A DNA stretch of 64,000 nucleotides from Liquidambar formosana (GCA_039720395.1 CM077826.1:25624430-25688429), one strand, 5' to 3'; counted from the stretch's first letter, positions 37,694 to 49,519 are shown. Notes: generated from the sequence alone by a model not told the origin. A program made the numbers and translations.

Positions 37694-38275
37694 CCATGAA
37701 ACTGGTGCAACATAGGAAGACCTTTCATCGAACAAAGTTCGATGTAAGCTATGGATACCTCATATTGTTTACCGATGAAACTGGTGCAATATGGGAAGAC
37801 CTTTCGAAAACTTTTCATTGAACAAAGTTCGATGTAAGCTATGGATACCTTATATTGTCCACCGATGAAACTTGTGCAATATGGGAAGACCTTTCATCGA
37901 ACAAAGTTCGATGTAAGCTATAGATACCTCATATTGTTTATCGATGAAACTGGTGCAATATGGGAAGACTTTTCATCGAACGTAGTTCAGTGTAAGCTAT
38001 GGATACCTCATATTGTTCATTGAGGCAACTGGTGCAATATGGGAAGACCTTTCATCGAACAAAGTTCGGTGTAAGCTATGGATAGCTCATGTTGTTCACC
38101 GATGAAACTGGTGTAATATGGGAAGACCTTTCATCGAATAAAGTTTGGTGTAAGCTATGGATACCTTATATTGTCTACTAATGCAACTAGTGCAATATGG
38201 GAAGACCTTCATCGAACATAGTTCGGTGTAAGCTATGGATGCCTCATATAGTTCGCTGACGCAACTAGCGTACAA
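37694..38275 (+). repeat. 79-bp tandem array upstream of the 3' LTR
   Basis: The anchor GTAAGCTATGGATAC recurs at about 37744, 37834, 37913, 37992, 38071, 38150 and 38228, spacings 90, 79, 79, 79, 79 and 78. Each unit carries GAAACTGGTGCAATATGGGAAGACCTTTCATCGAACAAAGTTCG-like sequence with mutations. The 90-bp first interval contains an internal 11-bp duplication. Tandem arrays before the polypurine tract are a known trait of Tat/Ogre elements. Confidence 0.92.
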
Positions 38276-39110
38276 TATGAGAAGTATGTGTGAAGAGTTC
38301 TATGGAACTCATGAGGAGTACCTTTGTGTGTGAGGAGTTCTGTGGAACTTATGAGGAGTATGATTGTGTATGGAAGCTGGTTAATGTGTGACGAGTTCTA
38401 TGGGTAGGTGGCATCCGACCTATAGAATTCAGTGATATTATTACCTTTTCATGTGTTTCCCCTGTGGGTATTAATGAAATTAATTTCACTAAGCAAAAAT
38501 GGGCTGTTTTTCTATCATTGGTTCACAAGTGAAACTTGCTCACCAATGAGGGGTTTCTGTCAAACCCCATTTTTGCCACTCTAGTTAGAGGTCATCATTT
38601 CATATAGGTTTTTATTTTATTTTTGAGTTTAGGCATTTGCATTAGTTTTTTAAGGCATTAAGGATCATGCATATGAATTTTGGTTCGATTTGGAGGATAT
38701 TTCAATAGTTAATTAGAGATTTTGTGACTTTAAGAGTATTGTTGTCTTTTAAGTCGTATCTTTTCCATTTGACATTGAAATGATCTCCAAGTTGTCAATT
38801 GGAGTTCATATGGTTATACAAAGTCTATATATAGGTTCAATTTGATGAACTAATGGTTTAAGATCAATTCGGCTCATAACGGTTCAGGTTGGCTAAAAGA
38901 CCCTTTCTTAGTTCGCTCAAATTGACTCACAAGACCCACTCAATTTTCTCTCATTTAACTCAATTGGGCTTTATTTACATCCTAAACATGTTTTAAAAGG
39001 TTTAATTTTGAATTGGAAAGCATTTGGCTCAACCTTGTGTGCAAGTCCTAGTTTTGCAACGGTGGTGCACCATAATTAGCCGTCTTTGAAAAACCTAACC
39101 ATGCACCCAT

Positions 39111-40414
39111 TGTAATACCCTGAATATTTATTAATTTATTTTACGTGTATATTCAGTGGAATTGTACACAGGAAGATAATTTTAAATATTTTTGAGGTTA
39201 GTTGGATGTTGGGAGACATTGCATTAAATTGCTTTAATGGAAAAGATGCTTAAATTGTGAGATATATATATATATATATATATATAGGAGGAAAGAAAAA
39301 GACAAAAGAAGAAAGAAATAGAATAGAGGAAAAAAAAAAAGAAAAGAAAAGAAAGAAAGAAGATTAGTTTTCCGTGTGGAAAGAAAAGAAGATCAGGAGA
39401 AAAGAGAGAAAGAAAGAAAAGAAAGAAGGAAAGAATAAAAAAGTCAAATAAAATCAATGGATTAGGTGAGAAGAACAAAAAGTGGCGTGAGAAAGAGAAG
39501 AAAAGAAAGAAGAAAAGAAGAAAAGAAATGAATGAAAGGAAGAAAGTGGCGTGTAAATTGAAGAAAAGAAAAAAAAAATGAAAGAAGATGGCAGAAGATA
39601 GGACGTATGGATGGAAGAAAGAAAAGAAGAAATAAAGGAGGAGAGAGAAGAAGGAAGGAAATAAATAGAGAAGGGAGGAGAGAAAGAGAGTAACGGGCTG
39701 GGAGAGGGAGGAAGCGAGAGATGCAGAGGGCCGACGGTCCAGTTGCTGGATCAGGGAAGTTCTAATTACGCATGCGAGTATGGATTTTATATTTTGAGCA
39801 GATTTATGCATCTACAGTGGTGGTTATTCATTTTATTCACTTATTTTTGAGGTAGTGGGTTTAATTCTTGTACAGTGAATGATGATTATTTTGAAGCATA
39901 TGTTAAGATTTTATTTATGCAAGGTGATAATTATTGATGGTGATATATTTGAGGTTTATGATGGTTGATTTCATTTACAGTTAGATTATATTTGATATTG
40001 ATGATTTGGAGTTCATATTATTTGATTTATATATTATTTTGAATATATAAATACTTGCATGTGATATTTGAAACATTATTTATTGTATAGGAATTGGATT
40101 TTCTACTGGGCTGTTGTTCGCTCACCCCAATATATTTTCAGGTGATCATTATTGGAGGCACGTAATAGAATTGGGGTCGAGATTTGAAGAAGTTATCGTG
40201 TACATTTATTTTTATTTAAAGCTGATGTAATTTTATCCATTTGGTTGGCCAATGTATATTGATGATGAGTTTTGGGTTAACCATGGCTACCTGCAGCTGC
40301 GCAATATTCTGTATTTTCAAATGGAATGCATTTTTGAAAAGGTTTTATTTGTATAGAGCTCATAAAAAAAAAAAATTGTACGTGTTTATGGTATATAAAT
40401 TTTGGGGCGTTACA
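39111..40414 (-). mobile_element. Solo LTR, Ty3-gypsy-type, inside the 3' LTR
   Basis: 1,304 bp with ends TGTAATACCC and GGGGCGTTACA, flanked by a perfect 5-bp duplication CCCAT (39106-39110 and 40415-40419). The 5' LTR has the uninterrupted site ACCATGCACCCATGGCTAAG. On the minus strand it begins TGTAACGCCCC and ends GGGTATTACA, an arrangement common in plant chromovirus-type gypsy LTRs, so minus orientation is preferred. A long purine-rich region (39285-39720) generates spurious ORFs. Confidence 0.88.
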
Positions 40415-42052
40415 CCCATAGCTAAGGATTTTTGCCCTTAAATGTCTAAAAATGTGTTCTTTTTCAAAGCACGGTCGTTTTGGCTTTTATTTCATCAAAA
40501 TCAGACTAAATTTGACCCCCGAAAGACTTCCAGAAGACGAAGGAGTCTAATCGGGGTTGGATAGTTACCTTGGGTGACCATTTGAGGCTGGACGGTTACC
40601 CGGGTGACGGTTTGGGCCAGTCGGTTAGCCTTCTAAGCCCAGATGGTCAGCTGACCAAGGCCTAGTTGGTCACCCAAGGGAATCCATCTTTGAGTGGGAT
40701 TCTGCCTCTTTTTCCCTCTTTTGACAGATTCTTCCGCCCTTACAAGTTTCCTTCTAGGATTGAGTAACTTTGAGTTGTTTGAGCACCAAGAGAGTCTCTA
40801 ATAGTCCTAGGATCATTATTTAATAAATTAATCTTAGCCATTGGTTTATTAGGTCAGTCCCCTATATAAAGAACATAATATTTAACACATAGAGAGGCCA
40901 TAAGTGCACTTTACACTTAGAGAGAGAGGGAGCTACGAGATTGGGAGTTGAAGAACACCAAAGGGAGGCTCTCTAACCCTAAGCAAGCAAGAGAAGAGTT
41001 GTTTCAAAGGCAAAGGAAGTTCTACAAGAGGTAAACACACTTTCAATTGCTGAAATTGGGCTTTCTTTCTTCTTTTTCTTCTTCTTTCTTCATGATAGTT
41101 CTAGTATATGTAGTAGCTCTACCTATTAGTTGAATTCAATACTTTTGTGATGTTATATGAATGATTTTAGGATGATTCATGGTTTAATACACTTGAAAAG
41201 CTTTAGTTTACTAAGGTTTTGAAAGCGTTATCCTTTTTATCCTTTCAAGTCATGTATGTTTCATATAGCCTATTTACTGTGATTATTTGGTTTTTTCTTC
41301 ATCATGGTTGGTTTATATATGTGATTTGGAGTTGAACCATGTTAGGTCTTGCATTCATATAGTTTATTTTTTAGGGTTTTTGAGACGTTATCCTTTTTAG
41401 AGAGTAGGGTTTTGCATGAGGGTATTTGGGAATGTGTTTAAGCATGAAATCTTTTCTACTATGTTCTTAAGTATATATTTTATGTAAGATATGTTGATAG
41501 ATCCTTCATATGAGGTGATTTTCACGTAAAATTATCTTAGGATAATTTTGCTTAAGAAAGTTTGCCTTAAGAAGGCCTTTTTTCATGTTTTGCATAAAAT
41601 ATCATACTTTTGACTTGAGTTAGCTTTGTTTGCATGCTTAATGATATTATTTGATATTCTCATGATTATTATAGTCTTTTGCATATTTTTCTTAGTTTTG
41701 TGCATGTAGACTAGGTCATTGCATGGAGGAGCATACTAGGGTTTCTTGTTTCCTTTTAATTATTGCTTTTGCATGATTATTAGGATAATTTTAGGACTTT
41801 TAGTATTCTGTCCAGATTTTATTAATGCCTTATAGTGATGATTTGAGCATATTGGTAAGTGATTTGAGCATGGTAATTACCCTATAACAATAGTAGGATA
41901 GTTATTTGCTAATTTGGCAATAATTTGAAGGTGATTTGCATGAGGTAAGTTTAGGTATTGTATAGTTCTTTCCCTCATTCCCTTCTCCCTCTTGGGTTAT
42001 TTCCTTGGTAAAGGATCATGATAATCTCTTAGTTTCTTAAACTCTATTTTTC

Positions 42053-42092
42053 CATTGAAATTGAAATTGAAATTGAAATTGAAATTGAAATT
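42053..42092. repeat. (ATTGAA)n hexanucleotide repeat
   Basis: About six tandem ATTGAA units; the corresponding 5' LTR position (about 29403) has only about two related units. Confidence 0.93.
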
Positions 42093-43050
42093 CTTTTTTA
42101 TTCCTGTCTTGGAAGCTTTTTTGGAAACTTTTATCGTTATAAATGGAAATCAAGTGTTTATCATAATTCTTTTAAAAGGAAATAACCCCTTCTTATCGAA
42201 TTACGTGGACTTTGATCCATGTGTTCTATGCGTAGTACGTAGGCGCTCAATTGATGTTCAAGTCCGCCCTAGGATACTAAGTATCCTAGGTTTTTTTTTT
42301 TTTTTTTTCTTTTATCCTTTTATCCATCACATATGATTTTTAGTGGAGTAGGATGGATTCATGTTTTTCATTATCTATCTTGTGATTGCTAGTGGATTAG
42401 GATGAATTTATCTATCACATATGATTGCTAGGAGAGTAGGTTGGATTTATGATTGATATGCATGCTGTATTTTGTTGATTGATATTGATTTGCATGTGGT
42501 TAAGTCATTAATTTAGCCTAATCAAATTAAGAGACCAACTTGGGCGATGTGGGTGCCTATGGGCCTAGCTCAGAACCTTCCAACATCGTAACTTAGTCCC
42601 CGAATCCAATTTTCTGGTTTTAAAGACTTTGCCTTTCCTTTCAAAATGGAGTCATGAGGTTCTTGAAAATAAAATACTTTTATGGTTTTCCTCTTTTCCT
42701 TAAAAAATGAGGTGGCGATTCCTTTCATTTGTTGTCTTTCACTTTTAAATTGCCAAAAATCCCATGGGCCGTTTTTCGTGGGTTCACAGTGGCAATCCAT
42801 GTGGCGTTGACGTGGCATCCCTGGTGGAGTCTCCCAGGAGAAATTACATATTAGTGTCACTAACTTTACCCCAAATTTCAATGTGGTGCATAAACTTTTA
42901 ATTTGTCCAATTTAATGCACTAACTATACATTAGTATTTTAATGTGGGTATACATGGGACGATCGTTTACTTCACTAATGTGGACCTCATATGCCCTCAC
43001 GTGGTGACCCATTTTAAGCTGATGTGACATCCTTGGTGGAGTCTCCCCAT

Positions 43051-43377
43051 TTTTTCCCACCATTTGCATCTCATGTGCGTAGCATCTGAGAGATTACTTA
43101 CATTGATAACCCCTTATGATCTAGGGCTTCTAACCCAAGAGGAGAATGGTGGTGGGGATGGGGGACACAAGGGTTTGGGGAGGGGAGGGAATAGAGAAAG
43201 GATATAAGGTGGAATTAGGGTTAGGGAGAAGGGGGGAGGGAAGACTCCATTTCTTTGAGGAAGTCGCTAATGTGGCAATAAGAGTGAAGGAGAATGGGGG
43301 AAGATGGAGACTCTCATGTCACACAAGTGGCACCAATATGTCTGTCTTTCTATAGTGGCAATGGTGGTGGTGGTTGC
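43051..43377. other. Interior of the large MULE, left part
   Basis: G-rich unique sequence of the MULE between its left repeats and the triple-LTR insertion. It continues at 49334. Possibly captured host DNA; no recognisable protein. Confidence 0.5.
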
Positions 43378-44399
43378 TGTTCGCACTAAAAGTGGTATTC
43401 TGAGGCCGATGGATTTTGCGCGGGCGTGCCAGGGTATGTCTCAACCCAAATGAGTGTGTGCGATCACAACCCCTCACGAATTGTGATTGAAATGTCAAGC
43501 GATTATATGAGAGGAAGGGGTGATTCCCTCCAAGGTCTAGGCGTGAATGTAAAAAACAACCAAAAGAACTTGTAAGCATTGAACTGAAATGAACTGAGTT
43601 GAAATTACATTACCAAACATAGTCTGAAAATGCAAATTCCCAAGTGCTTGAACTCAAACTCAAACCGAAAGGAATTACACGAAATTGAAAAGAGATTGTT
43701 TGTTGGAAAAGTGTGAAAGCTAGACTAAATTAATCTACTCCTAGAGATAAAGGATCCTGAGAAGGATTGGTGGTTGAGGAACCCTTTCTTCATCTTCATT
43801 TCTGAAATTGATAGATAGCAGCCAATTCCAACTGACTGGAAGTTACTGGCGGTTTCCTCCGGCCTGTGAAAATAACTACCTGGTAGTTATGCACATGTGG
43901 AAATTCCCAATACTGCTAGGAGTTACTTGGCAGTTTTTCTTCAGCTTTTAACTTATGCCACCTATCCATTCTGCACTTTAGAAGATAGGTGGAAGTTACT
44001 GGTAGTTACTTCTGGCCTGAACAAATAACTGTCTAGTGGTTAGTGAAATCTCGCCATTTATCCACTTTTAACTTAAGAAGATAGTTGGAAGTTATTGGCA
44101 GTTACTTCTGACCTAGAATTTCGCCTCAACTTCCATGACCATTAAGCAATTACCTTTGGCCTGTAACAAAACGCCAAGTGTTCCCCTATGACTTCAAACC
44201 GCAAAACCACTAACTTCCTCATGATGCATGTTCTCCCATTTGAACTCACCCATGTTCTCCACTCCTCATCTTAAAACCACTCAGAACAATTGACATGTGT
44301 CTGTCCTTCATCAGTCAAATACCCAACCAATCAAATAACTACAAGAACACGTGGACCAATAATGTTTAACCCCACTAAAAACAGATTTTGAGGGAAACA
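43378..44399 (-). repeat. LTR 1 (3'-most on the minus strand)
   Basis: 1,022 bp; a short deletion near 44045 relative to LTRs 2 and 3 (missing the TACCTTTGGCCCG phrase seen at 46495 and 48960). Confidence 0.88.
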
Positions 44400-44682
44400 C
44401 TTTGCCCCCTCATCATCTATTTTTGAAAAAGGTTTGAAATGATAGATGATGAAAACCCCCTGGTGCGTGGCCTGACAACAATAAATTAGAGTCATTTTCT
44501 TCGACCTGCAAAAACAAAGATACTACAATGAATCCTGCAGTCTCTAAGACCGAAGATACATTATGCCCACTTCTTTTGGCTTGAGATTCTTTCTATAGTA
44601 TTTTGATAATTCTTCGGTCATAAAGGCCGAAGTAACATTTTTGGTTTCTCTCAGGCCTTTGTGATTCCCTTTTCAAACAGAA

Positions 44683-45801
44683 CTATTCGGTCAAAATGAC
44701 CATTTTAGCCATTTCCGTTGGCCGATAATATTCTGACTTCTTAATCAACCATCTCATTTTTATCATATCCTGATGGCCTCCAGAAGTCCATTCAAGATGC
44801 AAGATCATAAGAGATAAATGGTTGAACTTCAAATTAAATTCATGCTCAAAAGTTCCTCCAACCATATTGAAAATTTTTCCACGGTCTAAAGAAATCGAAG
44901 GATGTTTTACTTTAATACACTCAATAATGAGAAGTAAGAATGAGTACTGCTCCCCATAACCTTCATTAAACATATTTTTCTCATCACTTCGATTAAAGAT
45001 TGAAGGTTTATAACCAATGCTATTTCCCTGGCCGATGACATTATGATAGGCCGGTGGCAATAAATCCAGGCCGTTATTAAATTCCAACGGCCTTTGTAGA
45101 ACAATTTGTGACTCGATTGGAGTCTTAACTCCTTGGGGCTGCGGTTCAGGCTTTGGTGAAACTGGCTCCTGAGTGGATTGATTACTCGGCTTTGAATTTG
45201 CCTCAAATAAAGGATTTGCAATTCTTTTAACTTCTTCTTTTTCAAGAGTCTGAAAAACAACAAAATTATGAAAATTGCTACAGCCTAAAAGTTCCTGGCC
45301 GTTTGAATTACCAATCTTCTTGCCCCCACCCCCCTGGGAGGTCTCAGTTGCAGGTTGGTCTAATTGACCATTCCTAAAAGGTGGAGGCACATAAACTTCA
45401 TCAGGTCGAGGAAGTGGTGATCCTGAAGAAGGATTGACAACATTCACCCCACTCGCCTTTTCTTGGCTTGAGTCCGTACGACTTTTGTTTAGTTTTTCTT
45501 CGTCTAAGAGTGCTTGAATAGCATTGGTCAGCAAACCAAGTGCCAATTCATTCTTAGTTGTTGAAACTTCAATAGTCTTAGACAATTGACGAAGGGCTCC
45601 GGTCTACTCATCAAAATTTTTCTTACTTGAAATCACAAGGCCTTGCACGGCCTCGGACATATCCTTGACGGATTTATCCAATTTTTCTAACATGGAGAAC
45701 TCCCTAGCAGGGACATCCTCAAAAGAGCCTTCCTCCTCAGAAGGTTGTTGTCCTTCCAAGGCGCTTCCAGTCACACGAGTGTTTCTTTTCGACATTGACA
45801 C
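44683..45801 (-). CDS. Unrecognised retroelement ORF, copy 1, with in-frame UAG
   Basis: One frame runs from the first ATG at 45795 (MSKRNTRVTGSALEG) for about 64 codons to a TAG at 45604-45606, then continues in the same frame (TGALRQLSKTIEVSTTKN) for about 307 codons to 44683. The first part is charged and probably helical (LEKLDKSVKDMSEAVQGLV). The middle is proline- and glycine-rich (DEVYVPPPFRNGQ, SPKPEPQPQGVKTP). The C-terminal part has HEFNLKFNHLSLMILHLEW. Its place directly after the primer site is where gag begins, but I see no gag, zinc-knuckle or protease motif. Function unknown; readthrough of the UAG is only a possibility. Confidence 0.6.
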
Positions 45802-45830
45802 TTATGGTCCCACCGGGCGTGCCAAAATGG

Positions 45831-46862
45831 TGTTCGCACTAAAAGTGGTATTCTGAGGCCGATGGATTTTGCACGGGCGTGCCAGGGTATGTCTCAACCC
45901 AAATGAGTGTGTGCGATCACAACCCCTCACGAATTGTGATTGAAATGTCAAGCGATTGTATGAGAGGAAGGTGTGATTCCCTCCAAGGTCCAGGCGTGAA
46001 TGAAAAAAAGAACCAAAAGAACTTGTAAGCATTGAACTGAAATGAACTGAGTTGAAATTACATTACCAAACATAGTCTGAAAATGCAAATTCCCAAGTGC
46101 TTGAACTCAAACTCAAACCGAAAGGAATTACACGAAATTGAAAAGAGATTGTTTGTTGGAAAAGTGTGAAAGCTAGACTAAATTAGTCTACTCCTAGAGA
46201 TAAAGGATCCTGAGAAGGATTGGTGGTTGAGGAACCCTTTCTTCATCTTCATTTCTGAAATTTATAGACAGCAGCCAATTCCAACTGACTGGAAGTTACT
46301 GGCGGTTTCCTCCAACCTGTGAAAATAACTACCTGGTAGTTATGCACATGTGGAAATTCCCAATACTGCTAGGAGTTACTTGGCAGTTTTTCTTCAGCCT
46401 TTAACTTATGCTACCTATCCATTCTGCACTTTAGAAGATAGGTGGAAGTTACTGGCAGTTACTTCTGGCCTGAACAAATAACTGTCTAGTGGTTACCTTT
46501 GGCCCGTGAAATCTCGCCACCTGTCCACTTTTAACTTAAGAAGATAGTTGGAAGTTATTGGCAGTTACTTCTGGCCTGCAATTTTGCCTCAACTTCCATG
46601 ACCATTAAGCAGTTACCTTTGGCCTGTAGCAAAACGCCAAGTGTTCCCCCATGACTTCAAACCGCAAAACCACTAACTTCCTCATGATGCATGTTCTCCT
46701 ATCTGAACTCACCCATGTTCTCCACTTTTCATCTTAAAACCACTAAGAACAATTGACATGTGTCTATCTTTCATCAGCCAAATACCCAACCAATCAAATA
46801 ACTCCAAGCACACGTGGACCAATGATGTTTAACCCCACTAAAAACAGATTTTGAGGGAAACA
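45831..46862 (-). repeat. LTR 2 (shared, middle)
   Basis: 1,032 bp; nearly identical to LTR 3 by eye, both with GGCCCGTGAAATCTCGCC absent from LTR 1. Confidence 0.9.
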
Positions 46863-47148
46863 CTTTGCCCCCTCATCATCTATTTTTGAAAAAGGTTTGA
46901 AATGATAGATGATGAAAACCCCCTGGTGCGTGGCCTGACAACAAGAAATTAGAGTCATTTTCTTCGGCCTGCAAAAACAAAGATACTACAATGAATCCTT
47001 CAGTCTCTAAGACCGAAGATACATTATGCCTACTTCTTTTGGCCTGAGATTCTTTCTATAGTATTTTGAAAATTTTTTTTCGGTCATAAAGACCGAAGTA
47101 ACATTTTTGGTTTCTCTCAAGCCTTTGTGATTCCCTTTTCAAACAGAA

Positions 47149-48267
47149 CTATTCGGTCAAAATGACCGTTTTGGCCATTTCCGTTGGCCGATAATATTCT
47201 GACTTCTTAATCAACCATCTCATTTTTATCATATCCTGATGGCCTCCAGAAGTCCATTCAAGATGCAAGATCATAAGACATAAATGGTTGAACTTCAAAT
47301 TAAATTCATGCTCAAAAGTTCCTCCAACCATATTGAAAATTTTTCCTCAGTCTAAAGAAACCGAAGGATGTTTTACTTTAATACACTCAATAATGAGAAG
47401 TAAGAATGAGTACTGCTCCCCATAACCTTCATTAAACATATTTTTCTCATCACTTCGATTAAAGATTGAAGGTTTATAACCAATGCCATTTCCCTAGCCA
47501 ATGACATTATGATAGGCCGGTGGCAATAAATCCAGGTCGTTATTAAATTCCAATGGCCTTTATAGAACAATTTGTGACTCGATTGGAGTCTTAACTCCTT
47601 GGGGCTGCGGTTCAGGCTTTGGTGAAACTGGCTCCTGAGTGGATTGATTACTCGGCCTTGAATTTGCCTCAAATAGAGGATTTGCAATTCTTTTAACTTC
47701 TTCTTTTTCAGGAGTCTGAAAAACAACAAAATTATGAAAATTGCTACGGCCTAAAAGTTCCTGGTCGTTTGAATTACCAATCTTCTTGCCCCCTCCCCCC
47801 TGGGAGGTCTCAGTTGTAGGTTGGTCTAATTGACCATTCCTAAAAGGTGGAGGCATATAAACTTCATTAGGTCGAGGAAGTGGTGATCCTAAAGAAGGAT
47901 TGACAACATTTACCCCACTCGCCTTTTCTTGGCCTGAGTCCGTAGGACTCTTGTTTAGTTTTTCTTTGTCTAAGAGTGCTTGAATAGCATTGGTCAGTAA
48001 ACCAAGTGCCAATTCATTCTTAGTTGTTGAAACTTCAATGGTCTTAGACAATTGACGAAGAGCTCCAGTCTACTCATCAAAATTTTTCTTACTTGAAATC
48101 ACAAGGCCTTGCACGGCCTCGGACATATCCTTGACGGATTTATCCAATTTTTCTAACATGGAGAACTCCCTAGCAGGGACATCCTCAAGAGAGCCTTCCT
48201 CCTCAGAAGGTTGTTGTCCTTCCAAGGCGCTTCTAGTCACACGAGTGTTTCTTTTCGACATTGACAC
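47149..48267 (-). pseudogene. Unrecognised retroelement ORF, copy 2 (decayed)
   Basis: The counterpart of the 44683-45801 ORF. The same UAG is present at 48070-48072, but further stops have appeared: CAA to TAA near 47560, TAG around 47494, and TGA just before the GKIFNMVGG segment near 47346. Most differences are C-to-T or G-to-A, as expected from methylated cytosine decay. Protein-level similarity to copy 1 is otherwise very high. Confidence 0.75.
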
Positions 48268-48296
48268 CTATGGTCCCACCGGGCGTGCCAAAATGG

Positions 48297-49328
48297 TGTT
48301 CGCACTAAAAGTGGTATTCTGAGGCCGATGGATTTTGCACGGGCGTGCCAGGGTATGTCTCAACCCAAATGAGTGTGTGCGATCACAACCCCTCACGAAT
48401 TGTGATTGAAATGTCAAGCGATTGTATGAGAGGAAGGGGTGATTCCCTCCAAGGTCCAGGCGTGAATGAAAAAAAGAACCAAAAGAACTTGTAAGCATTG
48501 AACTGAAATGAACTGAGTTGAAATTACATTACCAAACATAGTCTGAAAATGTAAATTCCCAAGTGCTTGAACTCAAACTCAAACCGAAAGGAATTACACG
48601 AAATTGAAAAGAGATTGTTTGTTGGAAAAGTGTGAAAGCTAGACTAAATTAGTCTACTCCTAGAGATAAAGGATCCTGAGAAGGATTGGTGGTTGAGGAA
48701 CCCTTTCTTCATCTTCATTTCTGAAATTTATAGACAGCAGCCAATTCCAACTGACTGGAAGTTACTGGCGGTTTCCTCTGGCCTGTGAAAATAACTACCT
48801 GGTAGTTATGCACATGTGGAAATTCCCAATACTACTAGGAGTTACTTGGCAGTTTTTCTTCAGCCTTTAACTTATGCCACCTATCCATTCTGCACTTTAG
48901 AAGATAGGTGGAAGTTACTGGCAGTTACTTCTGGCCTGAACAAATAACTGTCTAGTGGTTACCTTTGGCCCGTGAAATCTCGCCACCTGTCCACTTTTAA
49001 CTTAAGAAGATAGTTGGAAGTTATTGGCAGTTACTTCTGGCCTGCAATTTCGCCTCAACTTCCATGACCATTAAGCAGTTACCTTTGGCCTGTAGCAAAA
49101 CGCCAAGTGTTCCCCCATGACTTCAAACCGCAAAACCACTAACTTCCTCATGATGCATGTTCTCCCATCTGAACTCACCCATGTTCTCCACTTTTCATCT
49201 TAAAACCACTAAGAACAATTGACATGTGTCTATCTTTCATCAGCCAAATACCCAACCAATCAAATAACTCCAAGCACACGTGGACCAATGATGTTTAACC
49301 CCACTAAAAACAGATTTTGAGGGAAACA
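48297..49328 (-). repeat. LTR 3 (5'-most on the minus strand)
   Basis: 1,032 bp. It ends at the GGGAAACA/GTGGC junction with MULE interior. Confidence 0.9.
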
Positions 49329-49333
49329 GTGGC

Positions 49334-49519
49334 AGTGGTGGAAGACATGGTAGATATCTTTTTGCTTTCAATGGTAGCTTTTCTTTTCTTCAGATAGAAG
49401 GGATTGTAATTATGTATGTTGGGAAAAGGAAAAGGGAAATGGAAAATGGAAAATGGAAATGGGAGGGAAGGTAGGTTTCCTATGCTCTATCGTTTTTTTA
49501 CTATGGATGGGTCCGTCGA
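49334..49519. other. Interior of the large MULE, right part
   Basis: Unique MULE sequence with a short GGAAAATGGAAA repeat at 49436-49462, resuming after the triple-LTR insertion. Confidence 0.5.

Larger units (their letters stand above)
27174..42788 (+). mobile_element. Tat/Ogre-like Ty3-gypsy LTR retrotransposon, non-autonomous
   Basis: A 5-bp TSD GTGGC flanks the element (27169-27173 and 42789-42793). LTRs of about 2.9 kb begin TGTCACACCCC or TGTCAAACCCC and end GGGTTCATA or GGGTTCACA. After the 5' LTR comes GTTTGGCGACTCCACTGGGG, a tRNA-Arg-type primer site used by Tat/Ogre elements. Only a damaged gag is recognisable; protease, reverse transcriptase, RNase H and integrase motifs are not seen in the roughly 5.4 kb of own internal sequence. 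An inverted solo LTR (33981-36988) and, in the 3' LTR, another family's solo LTR (39111-40414) are inserted. Confidence 0.88.
38558..42788 (+). repeat. 3' LTR of the Tat/Ogre-like element (split)
   Basis: 4,231 bp in place, about 2,922 bp after removing the solo LTR and one TSD copy. It is preceded by a G-rich AATGAGGGGTTTC that could serve as polypurine tract. A TATA-like TATATAAAG is at 40863-40871. The hexamer ATTGAA is expanded to about six copies at 42053-42092, where the 5' LTR has only two ATTCAA-type units. Confidence 0.88.
43378..49328 (-). mobile_element. Three-LTR tandem retroelement with an unrecognised ORF
   Basis: Three LTRs (43378-44399, 45831-46862, 48297-49328) enclose two internal regions of about 1.43 kb. 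On the minus strand each LTR begins TGTTTCCCTC and ends GTGCGAACA. Flanks GTTGC (43373-43377) and GTGGC (49329-49333) form a 5-bp TSD with one mismatch. A polypurine tract (minus strand GATGAGGGGGCAAAG) adjoins the 3' LTR of each unit, and TTTTGGCACGCCCGGTGGGA follows the 5' LTR as a likely primer site. No RT or integrase is present, so it depends on another element. The tandem form fits unequal recombination between LTRs of two copies. Confidence 0.88.

Noticed and set aside
37694..38275. CRISPR-like periodic array
   Set aside because: Repeat units are contiguous with no unique spacers, and the setting is a plant retrotransposon; it is a minisatellite.
39224..39811. 195-residue minus-strand ORF rich in F, L and S
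   Set aside because: It is the complement of the purine-rich stretch in a solo LTR; composition is low-complexity with no domain.
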